Of a stretch of 64,000 bases of DNA, positions 1 through 11,700 are shown piece after piece. The position numbers were made by a program, and so were the translations under genes. Where the stretch lies: contig NC_087083.1 in assembly GCF_026151205.1 (NCBI RefSeq), positions 62,001 through 126,000 of the forward strand, written 5' to 3'. This DNA comes from Bolinopsis microptera (lineage: Eukaryota > Ctenophora > Tentaculata > Lobata > Bolinopsidae). The notes beneath the pieces are model-generated. The model saw only the letters and a program-made list of their open reading frames with translations. It made no database searches and was not told the origin of the DNA. Each line of letters begins with the position of its first letter. The stretch's first letter is position 1.

Positions 1-535
1 ACAGCATCAAAGAGGGACTTGCAATCCGTTATACAGACTATTATAGGAACATCTATTTTCACAATTTCATTCCACTGCGCTTTGATCAGCTCTGCAGACT
101 CCAGGCCTTCAACTAATGTGATCTTACATACTTTCTTTATCTTTCTACTCTGCCAGGTTAGTGGACAGCACTGACCAGATCGGTCAACCATCAATACAAG
201 ATGCCCACCTTGTGAGGATCCATCAGCCAGGTTACCAAAGGAAGCATCAATATACAATACAATACAACCATTGTTGTGTGTTGAAGGTCAAGTGAAGGAA
301 ACCTGATTGACAGTGGGTTTTTCTGCATAAACACAATTGTCTTGTTCACCAGTTTCAGATCTTTGATCGTACCCGAAGCATAGGAGTTGGATGCAATGCA
401 TGTGCCATACGCAATATCTGGTCGTGACTGTGTTGCTGCCCAGAACAGCTGTCCTGCTGCTGATCTCAACTGACTTCTCTCTGCCTCATTGATTGGACAT
501 GCGTTCAGGTTTACTTTGTTCTGGTCGATTTTGAT
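1..535 (-). pseudogene. Copia (Ty1/copia) pol fragment: end of RT and RNase H
   Basis: On the minus strand this reads as the end of a Copia reverse transcriptase (AAGQLFWAATQSRPDIAYG, the RT-to-RNase H connection) followed by RNase H (DASFGNLADGSSQGGHLV, then EGLESAELI and ITDCKSLFDA). These carry the acidic catalytic residues expected of the family. The two parts are in different frames, with a shift at roughly 255-285, so the copy is broken. The fragment is cut by the left window edge, and its other end abuts an unrelated LINE fragment at about 540. The RNase H part continues off the window. Family assignment is by motif only. Confidence 0.8.
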
Positions 536-545
536 TTTTTTTTGA

Positions 546-941
546 CCAATTAATTCTCAACGTCTAGGATCTAAATTCTATGTTAAAGAGTCCACCAAAC
601 CTCTATTCACAAAACACGAACTACTTGCTATAGAGAACCTATACAGATACCGTTGTTTAATGGAATTGTTTAAGATCATTAAATCACGAGTACCAAGGCC
701 AATTTCGTTATACTACCTATTCGGCTTATCAAATAGGAAAGATAATCTGTTAATCACTCCCTTTCCAACTAATCAATTTATTTACAAATCTGCATGGCTG
801 TGGAACAAATTTCGTAAAGTTGGGCCGATGAATTTCACCTCCTCTTGCAGCTCTGTCAAGAATTTGCTTAAACAGTCACTTCTAAGAGCTCAAAACAGGT
901 ATGGAACTGATTTGTGTGACAAAAATTTCACTGAATTATGA
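546..941 (+). pseudogene. LINE reverse transcriptase, C-terminal fragment
   Basis: The open frame starts after a stop at 543-545 and ends at TGA 939-941. It reads QRLGSKFYVKESTKPLFTKH and later FPTNQFIYKSAWLWNKFR. This matches, block for block, the C-terminal end of the longer LINE ORF at 35986-37494 (QRLGVDFYQKEHSKPLF, then PSSQFIYQSSYMWN). It is therefore a 5'-truncated copy of the same CR1/Jockey-type family on the opposite strand. Only the tail past the RT palm is present, and no catalytic motif is retained. Confidence 0.8.
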
Positions 942-1101
942 GTATAAAGTGATTTGTGCCTGTTATTCCCACTTACTGACTGATAATCTTATCTCTGGAT
1001 ACCATGCCCGTATTAGGTGACAAAAATTTCACTGAATTATGAGTTTAAAGTGATTTGTGCCTGTTATTCCCACTTACTGACTGATAATCTTATCTATGGA
1101 T
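917..1101 (+). repeat. 82-bp direct duplication, offset 101 bp
   Basis: The stretch starting at 917 (end of the LINE ORF and start of its 3' UTR) recurs at 1018 with two substitutions. The copies are separated by about 19 bp of unrelated sequence. This looks like a local duplication of the LINE 3' end. Confidence 0.85.
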
Positions 1102-3319
1102 AGATAAGTTGAATTCCTCACCAGTCACGTAGAACGCGATCGCCGAATGATAAAACAATATGGGAAGGCGCACAGCATTCCCATATTGCGCGCTGATACT
1201 CTCAATACTGTGCGCGTTTCGTCCGGAACCTGGGGAGTGGGGAAGTTCCCGCTCTAATATTTCTGACGACAGTCAACAGTGATCACTCATTATGAGAACT
1301 GATCCCGACCACTTTCCCGGTCGAACCGTACCCAAATCAAACTAATTTATGAACCACGCGTATAGCCAACGTCCTGGCGGTGCTGAGCCGATGTAAAACT
1401 CTTCTGTCTCTTGTTAATATTTTAGTTGTACTGTGCATAAAAGTGTGTAGTGGTAATATATATTTATCATGACGACACGATATTTATAATGCAGAATTAA
1501 AAGCTGCTTTCGATATGACTGGTGGTGGGCTCTCTCCGGTGGGACATGATCTAGGGGGTACCCGGGGTACGAGTTAACGAACAGTGTTCGTGTCCTTCCA
1601 CAACCCCCTGTTACCTGTGTTTCTGTCGGGGGAGCCTAATTCATTTGTTAGAATCGCAGAGTTAGCGGAGCTCATGATATCTCGCGACGTATGCTGCATG
1701 AACGGTGCAAGACTTGCGCCGTTTGTTTCAGCATCCAGTTGCGAGTGCTTGCCCATCGAAAACATGATTCGTGATTGTGGATTGATATTACTGATTATCC
1801 ATCATATTCAGTATTAATATTATCCATTATTTATTTATTGACATCCTTCAGTCTCCAAAACAAGGTGTGAAGGTAAATTAACTTTGGGCCTTGTTTTGGC
1901 GACTGCTTAATCGATGGGCAAGTAGGTATTTGTTTTTTAGCAGTGTTGAACATTGAAACAATTATAAAATGTTTATTTGTATCTTATATAACGTACACTA
2001 TGAATGACATATGAGTATTGCTGAAAGCACAGTGTAAGGCCTACACGGACCGCCTCTAACTAGCCAATCCCTGTTTACATGCCGTGTAGTAGGGGACTAG
2101 ATATATGCTATGGTGACGTAACATATATAATGCAAAGAATTAGTAACTTGCTAGATGTGATTTAAGTGCAATTGTAAATTGCAAAATGTTAACGTCGATT
2201 ATTACTAACATTTATCTGAGTTTAATACAGAGAGAGATCATGATGTCTTCAACTAGCTGCCAGACACCTTTCACGTTTGGAGTTGATAAGTCAGGAAATA
2301 AGTCAATAGATATACAAAGACCCCACGGCTAACAGATATATCTTATATATAACATACTCCTGAAATATAAGGAGTTAACTCACATTAAAATATAGATACA
2401 AACATATAAAATACAATAGGAGAATATAAAGTTCAAACAGAGCTCTGTACAGAGTTATGAAGCAGGAGAATTCAAATTATTTCCATTATCGCAGAATTCC
2501 CTGTTTTTCGAATGGTGGCTGGACCTGAAGTCGGTGAAAAGGAACGGTGGATCAGATTAAAATAGAGACCTCCGGATTAACAATATATTGACCAATGAGA
2601 GTTTATAAACCACTGACCACTACACGACTATAATAGATCTGGTCAGAAAATGTAGTTCATCGATCAATATTCAGTGATGAAATAGATTTCAGCCGAATGT
2701 TTCAGTAGAGCTGACGAATTGGTTGTATACTGTTCTGCAAAATATTCATTATTTATTCATGCAAGAAATCTTGTGACATCTCCAGTACTCACCTATTTAT
2801 TAGAACATATTTATAACAATTTTATTTCTTTCAATTTAATCAAAGAAATGATATTTGATATTTCGGAAGTTCGGAGTAAAACGCATGAAGTTAATAAATC
2901 ATAAAATTGTCTCTTTTTTAATTTTCTAACTTTTTGAAGTGTATAAATAATAAATACTTACACAATGATCTGATTCGATTTTTAATCTTATGATTTTATA
3001 ATCTTATGTTTAGTTGTTAAATGGTGATTTTCAGAAAAGTTAAAATGAAAATTAGATTTTTAGCAATCTATGAAACTCTATCCTCTGTGATTTTTTTGTG
3101 AACTCAGATACACTACCTGCTCAGACTACAAACTGTTACTCTGAAAATGGAAAAATACCATATTCCAAACTGAAATTTTCCAGAATAATTTAACTCTCCG
3201 AACAATATTCAACCAACGTTACCAAAATATTGCTACCGTTTTCCTTCACGAATGTATTTACATAGTGTTCAGTAATAACGGTAAGATATCTTAGTTTCTG
3301 TAACTTTTCCTCTTTCCAG
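1102..3319. other. No gene recognised; short inverted repeats
   Basis: AT-rich sequence without a convincing gene. Overlapping short frames on both strands at 1574-1817 have no recognisable content. Inverted repeats are visible: CTTGCCCATCGA (about 1750) against TCGATGGGCAAG (about 1911), and CCAAAACAAGG (about 1856) against CCTTGTTTTGG (about 1889), which suggests an old MITE. A smaller foldback (caatatggga...tcccatattg) lies at about 1158-1190. Upstream TAF4 exons are expected here or beyond the window, but I could not identify any. Confidence 0.5.
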
Positions 3320-4383
3320 GAGTTAACCTGACTGAAGAAGCCGCTAAGATCAGTACACAAGATCAAGTGTCACAGGAGCAAAGGAGCACTGCTGATGTCA
3401 CTATGGTTACCACTGAATCAATCGGCAACAAAATATCCCGCATTTGTGACAGGTTTGAGATTTTCTGGCGATTAAAAACTGGAGAGTTAAAATCATCTCA
3501 GCAATTAACAAGTAACCCAGCTATTTAAAAAAACTTACATAAACAACGATTTAGTTTATTAAGAAAATCCAAAGGAATTCTCGAAATAAAAACAACTTTT
3601 AGACACGGAGTAAGTTCCTGTTCCCCCCGCTGTTAAACAGATGCTGTCTCACGCGCTGGAGGCGAATGAAGGACCTGATGGAGAGACTGGTGTCCATTAA
3701 CCACCACAGACTGGATCTCAGGAAACAGGACGACCAGGTTAAAACCTTGTCACAATTCTTAAATAAACATATTTTGAAATTGATCAGGCCCCTGATTAAT
3801 TTTCAAATTGGTTTGTTAACAAACTTACACCTTTTCAGGTGATAACGATAAATGATGTAAAGTCGCAGTTAAAAGTGTTGCAACAGATCCAGCTAGAAGA
3901 AACGAAAAGAAGAACAGAAAGAGAGAGTCCAGCTGCTTAAAGAGCAAAGAGGCCAAGTCGAGGAGCAAGCAAACCAACTCCGAGGCGAAGGCGAAAGCTA
4001 AACAGGTAAATTTTACATTTCAAGAAACTCCTTACTCCTTATTATGACAGGATAGATTGACGAAACATTTTAAAACAGTATTTTTGCCGTATTTTATAAA
4101 TTACAGCTCAGAAAGCTTACTTTATTTCTCATTTACTCTCCTCTAGGTGGCACTAGAAGAACAACAACTGATCAGACAGCGTGAAGCTAACAAGACAGCC
4201 CTAGCAGCTATCGGGGCCAGGAAGCGCCCTAAATCAGAGTTAGCGGACAACATGAACACCTCCGCTCCCACTAACCCCAGATTCAGAAGTCACAGGATTA
4301 ATATGAGGGATGTGGTGTTTCTTTGTGAGAATGATACTTTTCTGAAACAGAGCAAGTTGCTGTTTAAACTCCATGTAAAGTGA
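3320..4383 (+). CDS. TAF4: TFIID subunit TAF4, C-terminal part (last four exons, partial)
   Basis: TAF4 is a core subunit of the general transcription factor TFIID and pairs with TAF12 through a histone fold. Four exons with GT-AG borders and matching phases: 3320-3452 (GVNLTEEAAKIS...), 3641-3737 (RRMKDLMERLVSINHHR), 3839-4005 (VKSQLKVLQQIQLEE, then KEAKSRSKQ) and 4147-4383 (IRQREANKTALAAIGARKR, then HRINMRDVVFLCEN and a lysine before the stop). The block order, the ANxTALAAIG motif and the stop position match the C-terminal domain of animal TAF4. Earlier exons are not found in the window. One anomaly: exon 3839-4005 needs a 2-nt change in the GAGAGAG run at 3921-3927 to keep frame; as given, TAA is met at 3938. 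The linker between exons 1 and 2 also looks shorter than in well-known TAF4 proteins, so a small exon may be missed in 3453-3640. Confidence 0.88.
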
Positions 4384-4441
4384 GGGCTGTAGGGAATTAG
4401 GTGTGAATATGAGACGCTGAAATCTACGAAGTTTTGGAGAG

Positions 4442-4447
4442 ATTAAA
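4442..4447 (+). terminator. Polyadenylation signal ATTAAA for TAF4
   Basis: ATTAAA lies about 60 bp after the TAF4 stop codon, a usual place for the 3'-end signal of a short 3' UTR. Found by eye; the cleavage site is not known. Confidence 0.5.
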
Positions 4448-4854
4448 GTATTGTTTCAGGGAGCTACGGAGCGTTATTGACTGTGATTTGGACCTACGGT
4501 TAAGATTGTGAAAATCACTCAATAGTTGTTGATTTTGAGTTTTATATATCAGAGATATATCAGCTTTATATCTGTATTAAGGAAGCTGAAGACTTCTTTA
4601 CCGCTTGCCATACTGCCATTTCTGCTCCAACCGGAGGAAATGGGCGTAAATTTGGGTAGTTAAAGTTTTCAAGCTTATTTATGATTAACAATAGATCTGG
4701 ATCCTGATTCAAGGCGTTGTTTTACTGATAGTTGTGGCTGACTTTTTTTAAATTTTTTATCTCAACACTTATTTTTCTTCGGACATTCCAACAGCCACAT
4801 TGTTACACAAGTGTGTAACCAGCCAATTACAGGAAGCCGAAGGATTCAATTACA

Positions 4855-5055
4855 CATTAGGCCAGTGACGGTTAAGGTACTTTCTTCGCCCGAGACTTTG
4901 CTGCAATGGGCAGCTCCTCATTTAACCCTCACACCCGATTTCTCGAGTATTTGGCTGAGTGGACCGGGGGGCTGCATAGACCACTTAGGATCCTTAGCTG
5001 AGCGTCGACGACGCTCACCCCACGGCTAGTGACAGAGTCGGGAATCGAACCTGTA
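4855..5055 (-). repeat. Possible tRNA-derived SINE body (B-box present)
   Basis: On the minus strand the segment opens with GGTTCGATTCC (5051-5041), a perfect RNA polymerase III B-box, followed by GC-richer sequence unlike its flanks. No A-box is seen in the AT-rich stretch before it, so it is either a 5'-truncated SINE or a chance match. The flank 5070-5115 is low-complexity TA/A sequence. Confidence 0.35.
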
Positions 5056-5115
5056 CCTGGTACAAACTAATAATATATATATATAAAATTTAAAAAAAAA
5101 TATATATATATAACT

Positions 5116-5479
5116 AAGTAAGTATAGCACCACCATTTTAAGGCAGAGTGGATAAGACCTATCATATACAACGTGTAGCAAGTCATCTTTGACATTAGAA
5201 TGAATTAGAATGCTTTGAACTAAAATAAACCTGCTGAACGACTTCAAATGAGCCTTAATGCTTGAAAAAACAGTAAAGGGGGTGTAATCATAGGTGCAGA
5301 TTTCGTTTTGAGGTGAACTTTTAAGTTCCCGAGAAATTTTCTTAAGTTTGCTTTTTTTTCCTCCTCGGGCACATTCGTAACCTACGGGCCAGGTAAACCT
5401 AAACTACATATTGACCGTTATGTACGTCGGTATCTGTTGAGGAGCCAAATCATCTGAAAAGCCCTTAACCTATATTTTG
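5116..5479. other. No feature recognised
   Basis: AT-rich sequence with short frames only; no motif I can name. Confidence 0.5.
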
Positions 5480-5505
5480 CTCAGGCACGTAGCCAGGATT
5501 TTTCT

Positions 5506-5537
<32 letters not shown>

Positions 5538-5680
5538 TGTCGGCGAGCGAAGCTGCAAGCTGTGGCAGGGGTCTGGGGGCGCGGCCCCCAGCGGGGTCCA
5601 GGTAAGGGGCGGACCACATTGGCGGGGGCTAGGGGGGCGCAGCCCCCCGGAAAATTTTTGCGAAATAGGGTGTTTTAGGC
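5480..5680 (+). repeat. G-rich interspersed repeat with homopolymer G run
   Basis: Starts with GGCACGTAGCCAGGATTTTT, runs into more than 25 G, then a body with GGGGGCGCGGCCCCC and GGGGGCGCAGCCCCCC hairpins ending in GGAAAATTTTTG. Strongly different in composition from its surroundings and of the type dispersed in many invertebrate genomes. Family not assigned. G-run length is unreliable in any assembly. Confidence 0.6.
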
Positions 5681-7085
5681 TAAATTGAAAATTTAATGAA
5701 TTTACAAAAATGTATGGTTTGGCATAATAATATAATCATTGCCTACAATCCTGACCTGAGTAATTTACCCCTTTGAGACTTTATTTTGGGTTGAAAATTA
5801 AGTTTATCGAGAGGAAGTGAAAAATCTCTGGTTCAAATTTGGATTTGAAGCCATGTTTAATTTTTTCTGTTGAGGTCAATTTTTTGCGCAGAAAGCGTTC
5901 GATTTTAGGGGAAAAAATGTATGTTTGCTTTTAATTTTTATGGTGCCGACGGCACCTGAAATCGACGAAATCTGCAGGGGTGGGTGTAATAGTATAGAAG
6001 GTGTAAGGGCAACGGTCATGCTTGCCAGCACTGTGATATTGCTGGTATCTATAATATAACTCGTCTTGCTTATCATCGGAATTAATACGGTTTTTCTGCT
6101 GCCGCTAAGTCAGGCAATGCTTAACTTGCGCGCGCCAGTACTCGATGTGCACAACAAAACTTTAAACGCGATATTGTGTTCGCGCGTCCCGACAATTATT
6201 TTTCGTAGACCTCCTCATATTTTCAGTAATGGAAATGCGCTTATGTTAATGGAAATTGGAAATGCCGGTTATTTTGATCACAGTAAGAATTTGTTATTCT
6301 TTTCTCTCTAAATTCAATCTCACGAAACGTTCAGTAATGATTGACGATATCGGATAATAAATCTGTTTCTACAGGATACGTCATTACATATTATTCACAC
6401 ACATTTCACTATTTCAGTGAACTTAACTCCGGATATACTGTTACAAAGCACTTTATAAAGTTTAGAGTTAAACCTAGTAGTTGTACACACAGTTTATTGA
6501 AGAGCCTATAAGGCGCGTGTGAGGGGAGCACGTGGGCTTGGAACAGGAAACTGTTTAATTAGTTAATTAAATGTGAAGAATATTATAAAGAAGTTAGTAA
6601 GGTGTGTTTTTACATTGTCAGGGTGAAACAGCTACACTTATTGTATTGTACACTCCTAGTTACCACTGACCAAGTCTTTTTGTACAATGTTCTCAGACTT
6701 CAGATATTATGTCAACAGACATGTTTATGAAATGAGTTACCATTATAAACATCACAATACCAGGTTATTCGTCAGTTTTAAAGATGCGTTAAAAACCGTT
6801 ATAATTTAAAGGGGCTAAACACTGGATGTAGAATTTCTCGAACAGGACAATATGAGCGTGAATTTTAAGATACAAAGGAATGTGTTGTCACACATTACTG
6901 ATATCATGGTTACCATGACAACCAATTGAAAGACCGGTTATGTAACTGCTAAGTGGATTATCTTGTAACTGTGATCAGAACTCAGAGATAAATTATTCCT
7001 CGAGCAAAGGGGCCAGGGTTGGTCGTGTCCAGGTGGAACCATTTGGTTTAAGTAACCAGATATCAGCACTATTTAAATTAGCGTA
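5681..7085. other. No gene recognised
   Basis: AT-rich sequence. The longest frames (5876-6076 minus, 6066-6311 plus) show no domain, repeat or splice context that supports coding. Confidence 0.5.
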
Positions 7086-7273
7086 ATTCTTTTATCTTTT
7101 GGGGACCCTGCAAAGGCTGGATGGCCTGTGTACTCGAGGATGCGGCTGAATTTACAGGTGTCGATAACATCAGCAGAGACGCAGTAAAACACTTAGCTCT
7201 GAAACGAGTGGAATGGAGGAACATGTTACGCCGTAGAAGAGATGTGTGTGATGCAGGCCACTCCAACGACTAG
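7086..7273 (+). pseudogene. Non-LTR retrotransposon RT C-terminal remnant
   Basis: The frame reads FIFWGPCKGWMACVLEDAAE, then a stretch ending KRVEWRNMLRRRRD before TAG at 7271-7273. It follows the pattern of the 43977-44468 fragment (LLFWDPQHGYRR...FLDMLKKD...DRDVWRGIV), so it is the extreme C-terminus of the same RT type with a short internal deletion. Too short and too isolated to be active. Confidence 0.65.
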
Positions 7274-8227
7274 AAGGAGACCTCTTCATGTAGCATGTAT
7301 GTTTTATCTTTTACTGCTGAAATGTGCAAACACATACTGCTTGAGGATTATAGCGGTGCCCCCCCCCCCCCCCTCTCCCTCTTTCTACAGTACCACACCT
7401 AGATTCATGTGTAATATCAAAATACCTGACATGACTGATAACCATTGTCCTAGTGACTGATTACGTTATACGACCTACTAACATAAAGGGAGAGGGTGGA
7501 TAAACCAGTAGTACATACATTAACACGTGATATTTTACTTCTATTGAATACAAATCTCCCTACCAACAAGCAAGTAGTATACTCCTTCATAAAACACATC
7601 ATACTAACTCCTTCATAAAACACATCATATTCCCTCCTATATAAAGACTTGGTAAGCATTGCAAATTGTTTCAAATTAAGGACTCTGACTCATATGCATG
7701 TATGTAATATGTATACACACACGAAACATGTGTTATTGTTCTGATAAAGTTAAACTCGCTATTTGTTTGAACTAAACTTTTGTATAAACTGCTTATGTCA
7801 ACAAAATGTCATATTCTCTGTCATAGAACAACTGAATTAAAGTTACTGATAATCATGTACAAATATAAACAATCATAATGATTATACTGTCAACATGTAT
7901 GTGAAATAATTTGAGTAAAATACCCTACAGTCACGAATAATATGTCTAAAGTAATCATTCGTATAAAATTCTCTGATGAATAGTGCGAATTGACCGATAG
8001 TGTTAATTAATTAATAGTATTAATTAATTAATAGTGTTAATCGATTAAGTTGATAGTATGTCACGTGATTAAACCTTAAAAACCCAACTCAGCAATGTCA
8101 AATAATAAATCTAATAAACCAGAGTTTTTAGCTCTAAAACATAAACATTAGAAACGTCTTCCAATATTCTGAACTTTAAATTAAATATCAGCTATCCTGC
8201 AACATCATGACACCAAGTGTCATCATG
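7274..8227. other. Non-coding; C run and small repeats
   Basis: Contains a C homopolymer (about 7361-7372), a 27-bp tandem duplication (actccttcataaaacacatcat, about 7580-7625) and TTAATTAATTAATAGT repeats (about 8005-8045). The right part, left of the minisatellite, is probably the end of the FERM gene 3' UTR on the minus strand. I did not find a clear AATAAA on that strand. Confidence 0.45.
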
Positions 8228-8703
8228 AAAACACCACGTGACGTCAGCACAACACCACGTGACGTCAGCACAACTCCACGTGACGTCAGCACAACACCAC
8301 GTGACGTCAGCACAACACCACGTGACGTCAGCACAACTCCACGTGACGTCAGCACAACTCCACGTGACGTCAGCACAACACCACGTGACGTCAGCACAAC
8401 ACCACGTGACGTCAGCACAACTCCACGTGACGTCAGCACAACTCCACGTGACGTCAGCACAACTCCACGTGACGTCAGCACAACTCCACGTGACGTCAGC
8501 ACAACACCACGTGACGTCAGCACAACACCACGTGACGTCAGCACAACACCACGTGACGTCAGCACAACACCACGTGACGTCAGCACAACTCCACGTGACG
8601 TCAGCACAACTCCACGTGACGTCAGCACAACTCCACGTGACGTCAGCACAACTCCATGTGACGTCAGCACAACACCACGTGACGTCAGCACAACACCACG
8701 TGA
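8228..8703 (+). repeat. 21-bp minisatellite of fused E-box/CRE sites (~23 copies)
   Basis: Tandem units of CACGTGACGTCAGCACAAC(A/T)C. Each unit contains the palindromic E-box CACGTG overlapping a full cAMP response element TGACGTCA. Variation is almost limited to one A/T position plus one C-to-T change near 8657. The array starts directly after the FERM stop codon (TAG, 8706-8704 on the minus strand), so it would sit in the 3' UTR. Because 21 is a multiple of three, several frames stay open through it; these are repeat artefacts, not genes. Confidence 0.95.
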
Positions 8704-11700
8704 CTACAGTTCAGTGGTCATGAGAAAGTTGGCCTGTCTCATAGCAGAGGAGGTCATGAAGGCAGGCTGTGAAGCAGCTAATCTGACATCAGGTGTGCTC
8801 TTAGACCCGTTTGTTGGGGGCTGTGCCGCATAGTTAACATTGTTAGCCCAGGATTTACCTACACTGCTGTGGTATTGAGTCTTGTTTTGTAGCACTGTGT
8901 CTGTAAAGAAGGTTCTAAAAGCCTCGTTAGAAGCTCCGTAATTATAGTCCCGATAGTCCGTACGATAGTTGGTCCCAGAGTAAGGACGCTGTTTTTCAGG
9001 GTAGTCTAGATCCAGCACATCTCCTGCTCCTATAGACTTAGAGCGCTTGTTAAGTGCTCCGTTACTATGGTTATTGTAGTTAGTTATATTCTTATCGTAG
9101 TATCCCGTCTCATTGTATCTGTTCGTGTCCCCGGGGTAGTCATGGCGCTTCCGCGGCAGGGAGTTGTAGTAGTCAGCACGTGGGCGAATGTCTGGTGCTG
9201 CACGTGGGCGAGTGTCTGGTGCTGCACGTGGGCGAGTGTCTGGTGCTGCACGTGTGTACTCAGGAGCGCGCGGCTCAGCTTTGCGGGAGTAGTCTGGTAC
9301 ACGTGGCACGTGTTGTGGCCTGGAAGGAGTGGTCGTGTTGCGTGGAGCAGCGTCAGTGTTGCGATGTGGAGTGTTGGGCTGAGAGCGGTGAATGCGCGGT
9401 GTGTGGTGAGAGTCTCCTCGCGGTGTGTGGTGAGAGTCTCCTCGCGGTGTGTGGTGAGAGTCTCCTCGCGGTGTGTGGTGAGAGTCTCCTCGCGGTGTGT
9501 GGTGAGAGTCTCCTCGCGGTGTGTGGTGAGAGTCTCCTCGATCACGCGGTGTTTGGTCTGCTCGCTCTCGCGGGGTCTCTATCGGGATATTAGCACGGCT
9601 CTGTGTTCCATTTCTATGTGACTTCTGAGGGAAATTAGGTGGTTTTAGAATAGCTTATAGTTGATAATCTCTCACAAATTAGATAATCTCTCACATATTA
9701 GTTCATAAGTGAAGATTACAAGCATATCGGCTACTTACGGATCAAGTTATGATTTGTTCAAGAGTTCTAGTAGTGAAAATTTAAAAATTTTACAAGTTTT
9801 TGCTAAACGAAGTAAACAAAGATTTAAGTTTTTTATCACATTTACCTGACTAGTAGACCTGTGAAGAGTAGCGTTTCTGTCAATTGGAGGTAAACTCTTG
9901 TAGAAGTCGTGGTGTTCAATACAGATCTTCCACAGAGCTTTGCAGTGTTTTGTTCTCTCTATTATAAAGGAGTGTTCTTGCTCACGTGATCCTGTATTAT
10001 ATTCTTGCAAATTATACGGTAATTATATAAAATTATACGGTAATTATATATAATTATACGGTAATTATATATAATTAGATAATTATACGGTAATTATATA
10101 TAATTATACGGTAATTATATATAATTATACGGTAATTATATATAATTATATATAATTATACGGTAATTATATATAATTATACGGTAATTATATATAATTA
10201 TACGCTAATAATAGTTCAGATGTATCATTTCCCCGCTTTCTTTGTACGGTAAAACCCTTATAACACGGGACTCGCGGTAAATCGGGGTTTTGATTGTCCA
10301 CATCTTACAGTGGTAACATCAACATGTTAAGCACAGTTTGGGGGAAGAAATGGCGCGGTAAATCAGGGTTTGCGGTAAATCGGGGGTTCTCTGTATATTG
10401 TACTGTTAACTTTGGTAGAATAATAAAAACGATATCGTATTCCCTTTTGTCACATGATAACGTTATCTAAGCATTGAATTACAATGGGTACAATGCACAT
10501 TGTAAGCGTTACAAACTGAGCTGTAAGGGAAAAGGAAGTGCAATAATCAATATGTCTGTTGAGTAACTACAAATAGCTATTATAATCCTCACCAATCAGC
10601 GGACTGGTATAATAGTGGACTGGTATAACTTTAATTAATTTTTAAATTAATTTCTATCATACCGGGTTCTTTTGGCTGCACTTTTATAAGGAATTTCTTC
10701 TGGTGAAATTTAAGTTTAGTGACACGAGGCCACTCAAAAGTGTTGAGAAGAGAACCGCCTTGATAAACCTGGATACCAGACGGTGCTATACCTGCCAGGA
10801 ACAAGGTTTATATTAAGTTACCTAGTTGAACAAGGCAAGGTTTATAAGTTACCTAGTTTAACAAGACAAGGTTTATAAGTTACCTAGTTTAACAAGACAA
10901 GGTTTATAAGTTACCTAGTTTAACAAGACAAGGTTTATAAGTTACCTAGTTTAACAAAACAAGGTTTATAAGTTACCTAGTTTAACAAGACAAGGTTTAT
11001 AAGTTACCTAGTTTAACAAGACAAGGTTTATAAGTTACCTAGTTTAACAAGACAAGGTTTATAAGTTACCTAGTTTAACAAGACAAGGTTTATAAGTTAC
11101 CTAGTTTAACAAGACAAGGTTTATAAGTTACCTAGTTTAACAAGATAAGGTTTATAAGTTACCTAGTTTAACAAGACAAGGTTTATAAGTTACCTAGTTT
11201 AACAAAACAAGGTTTATAAGTTACCTAGTTTAACAAGACAAGGTTTAAAAGTTACCTAGTTTAACAAAACAAGGTTTAAAAGTTACCTAGTTTAACAAGA
11301 CAAGGTTTATAAGCTACCTAGTTTAACAAAACAAGGTTTATAAGTTACCTAGTTTAACAAGGCAAGGTTTATAAGTTACCTAGTTTAACAAAACAAGGTT
11401 TAAAAGTTACCTAGTTTAACAAAACAAGGTTTAAAAGTTACCTAGTTTAACAAGGCAAGGTTTATAAGTTACCTAGTTCAACAAGGCAAGGTTTAAAAGT
11501 TACCTAGTTCAACATTCAACAAGACAAGGTTTATAAGTTACCTAGTTTAACAAGACAAGGTTTATATTAAGTTACCTAGTTTAACAAGACAAGGTTTATA
11601 AGTTACCTAGTTTAACAAGGCAAGGTTTATAAGTTACCTAGTTCAACATTCAACAAGACAAGGTTTATAAGTTACCTAATTTAACAAGACAAGGTTTATA

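Noticed and set aside
1574-1817. Overlapping frames on both strands
   Set aside because: No recognisable content; the region has inverted repeats typical of a decayed MITE.
4811-5029. 72-codon plus frame
   Set aside because: Lies on the presumed SINE body; no domain or splice support.
5041-5051. tRNA gene suggested by a perfect B-box on the minus strand
   Set aside because: No A-box, no cloverleaf and no acceptor stem; at best a SINE remnant.
5506-5688. Frame starting with polyglycine
   Set aside because: Produced by the G homopolymer of an interspersed repeat.
8188-8833. Three long open frames through the 21-bp repeat (both strands)
   Set aside because: A stop-free unit of 21 bp keeps every copy in frame; the frames are by-products of the repeat and lie after a real stop codon.
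9067-9621. Other long frames on both strands over the FERM tail (for example repeats of VCGESLLA or EETLTTHR)
   Set aside because: They are shadows of the coding 24-bp repeats; the GDSHHTPR frame is continuous with the FERM exons in phase.
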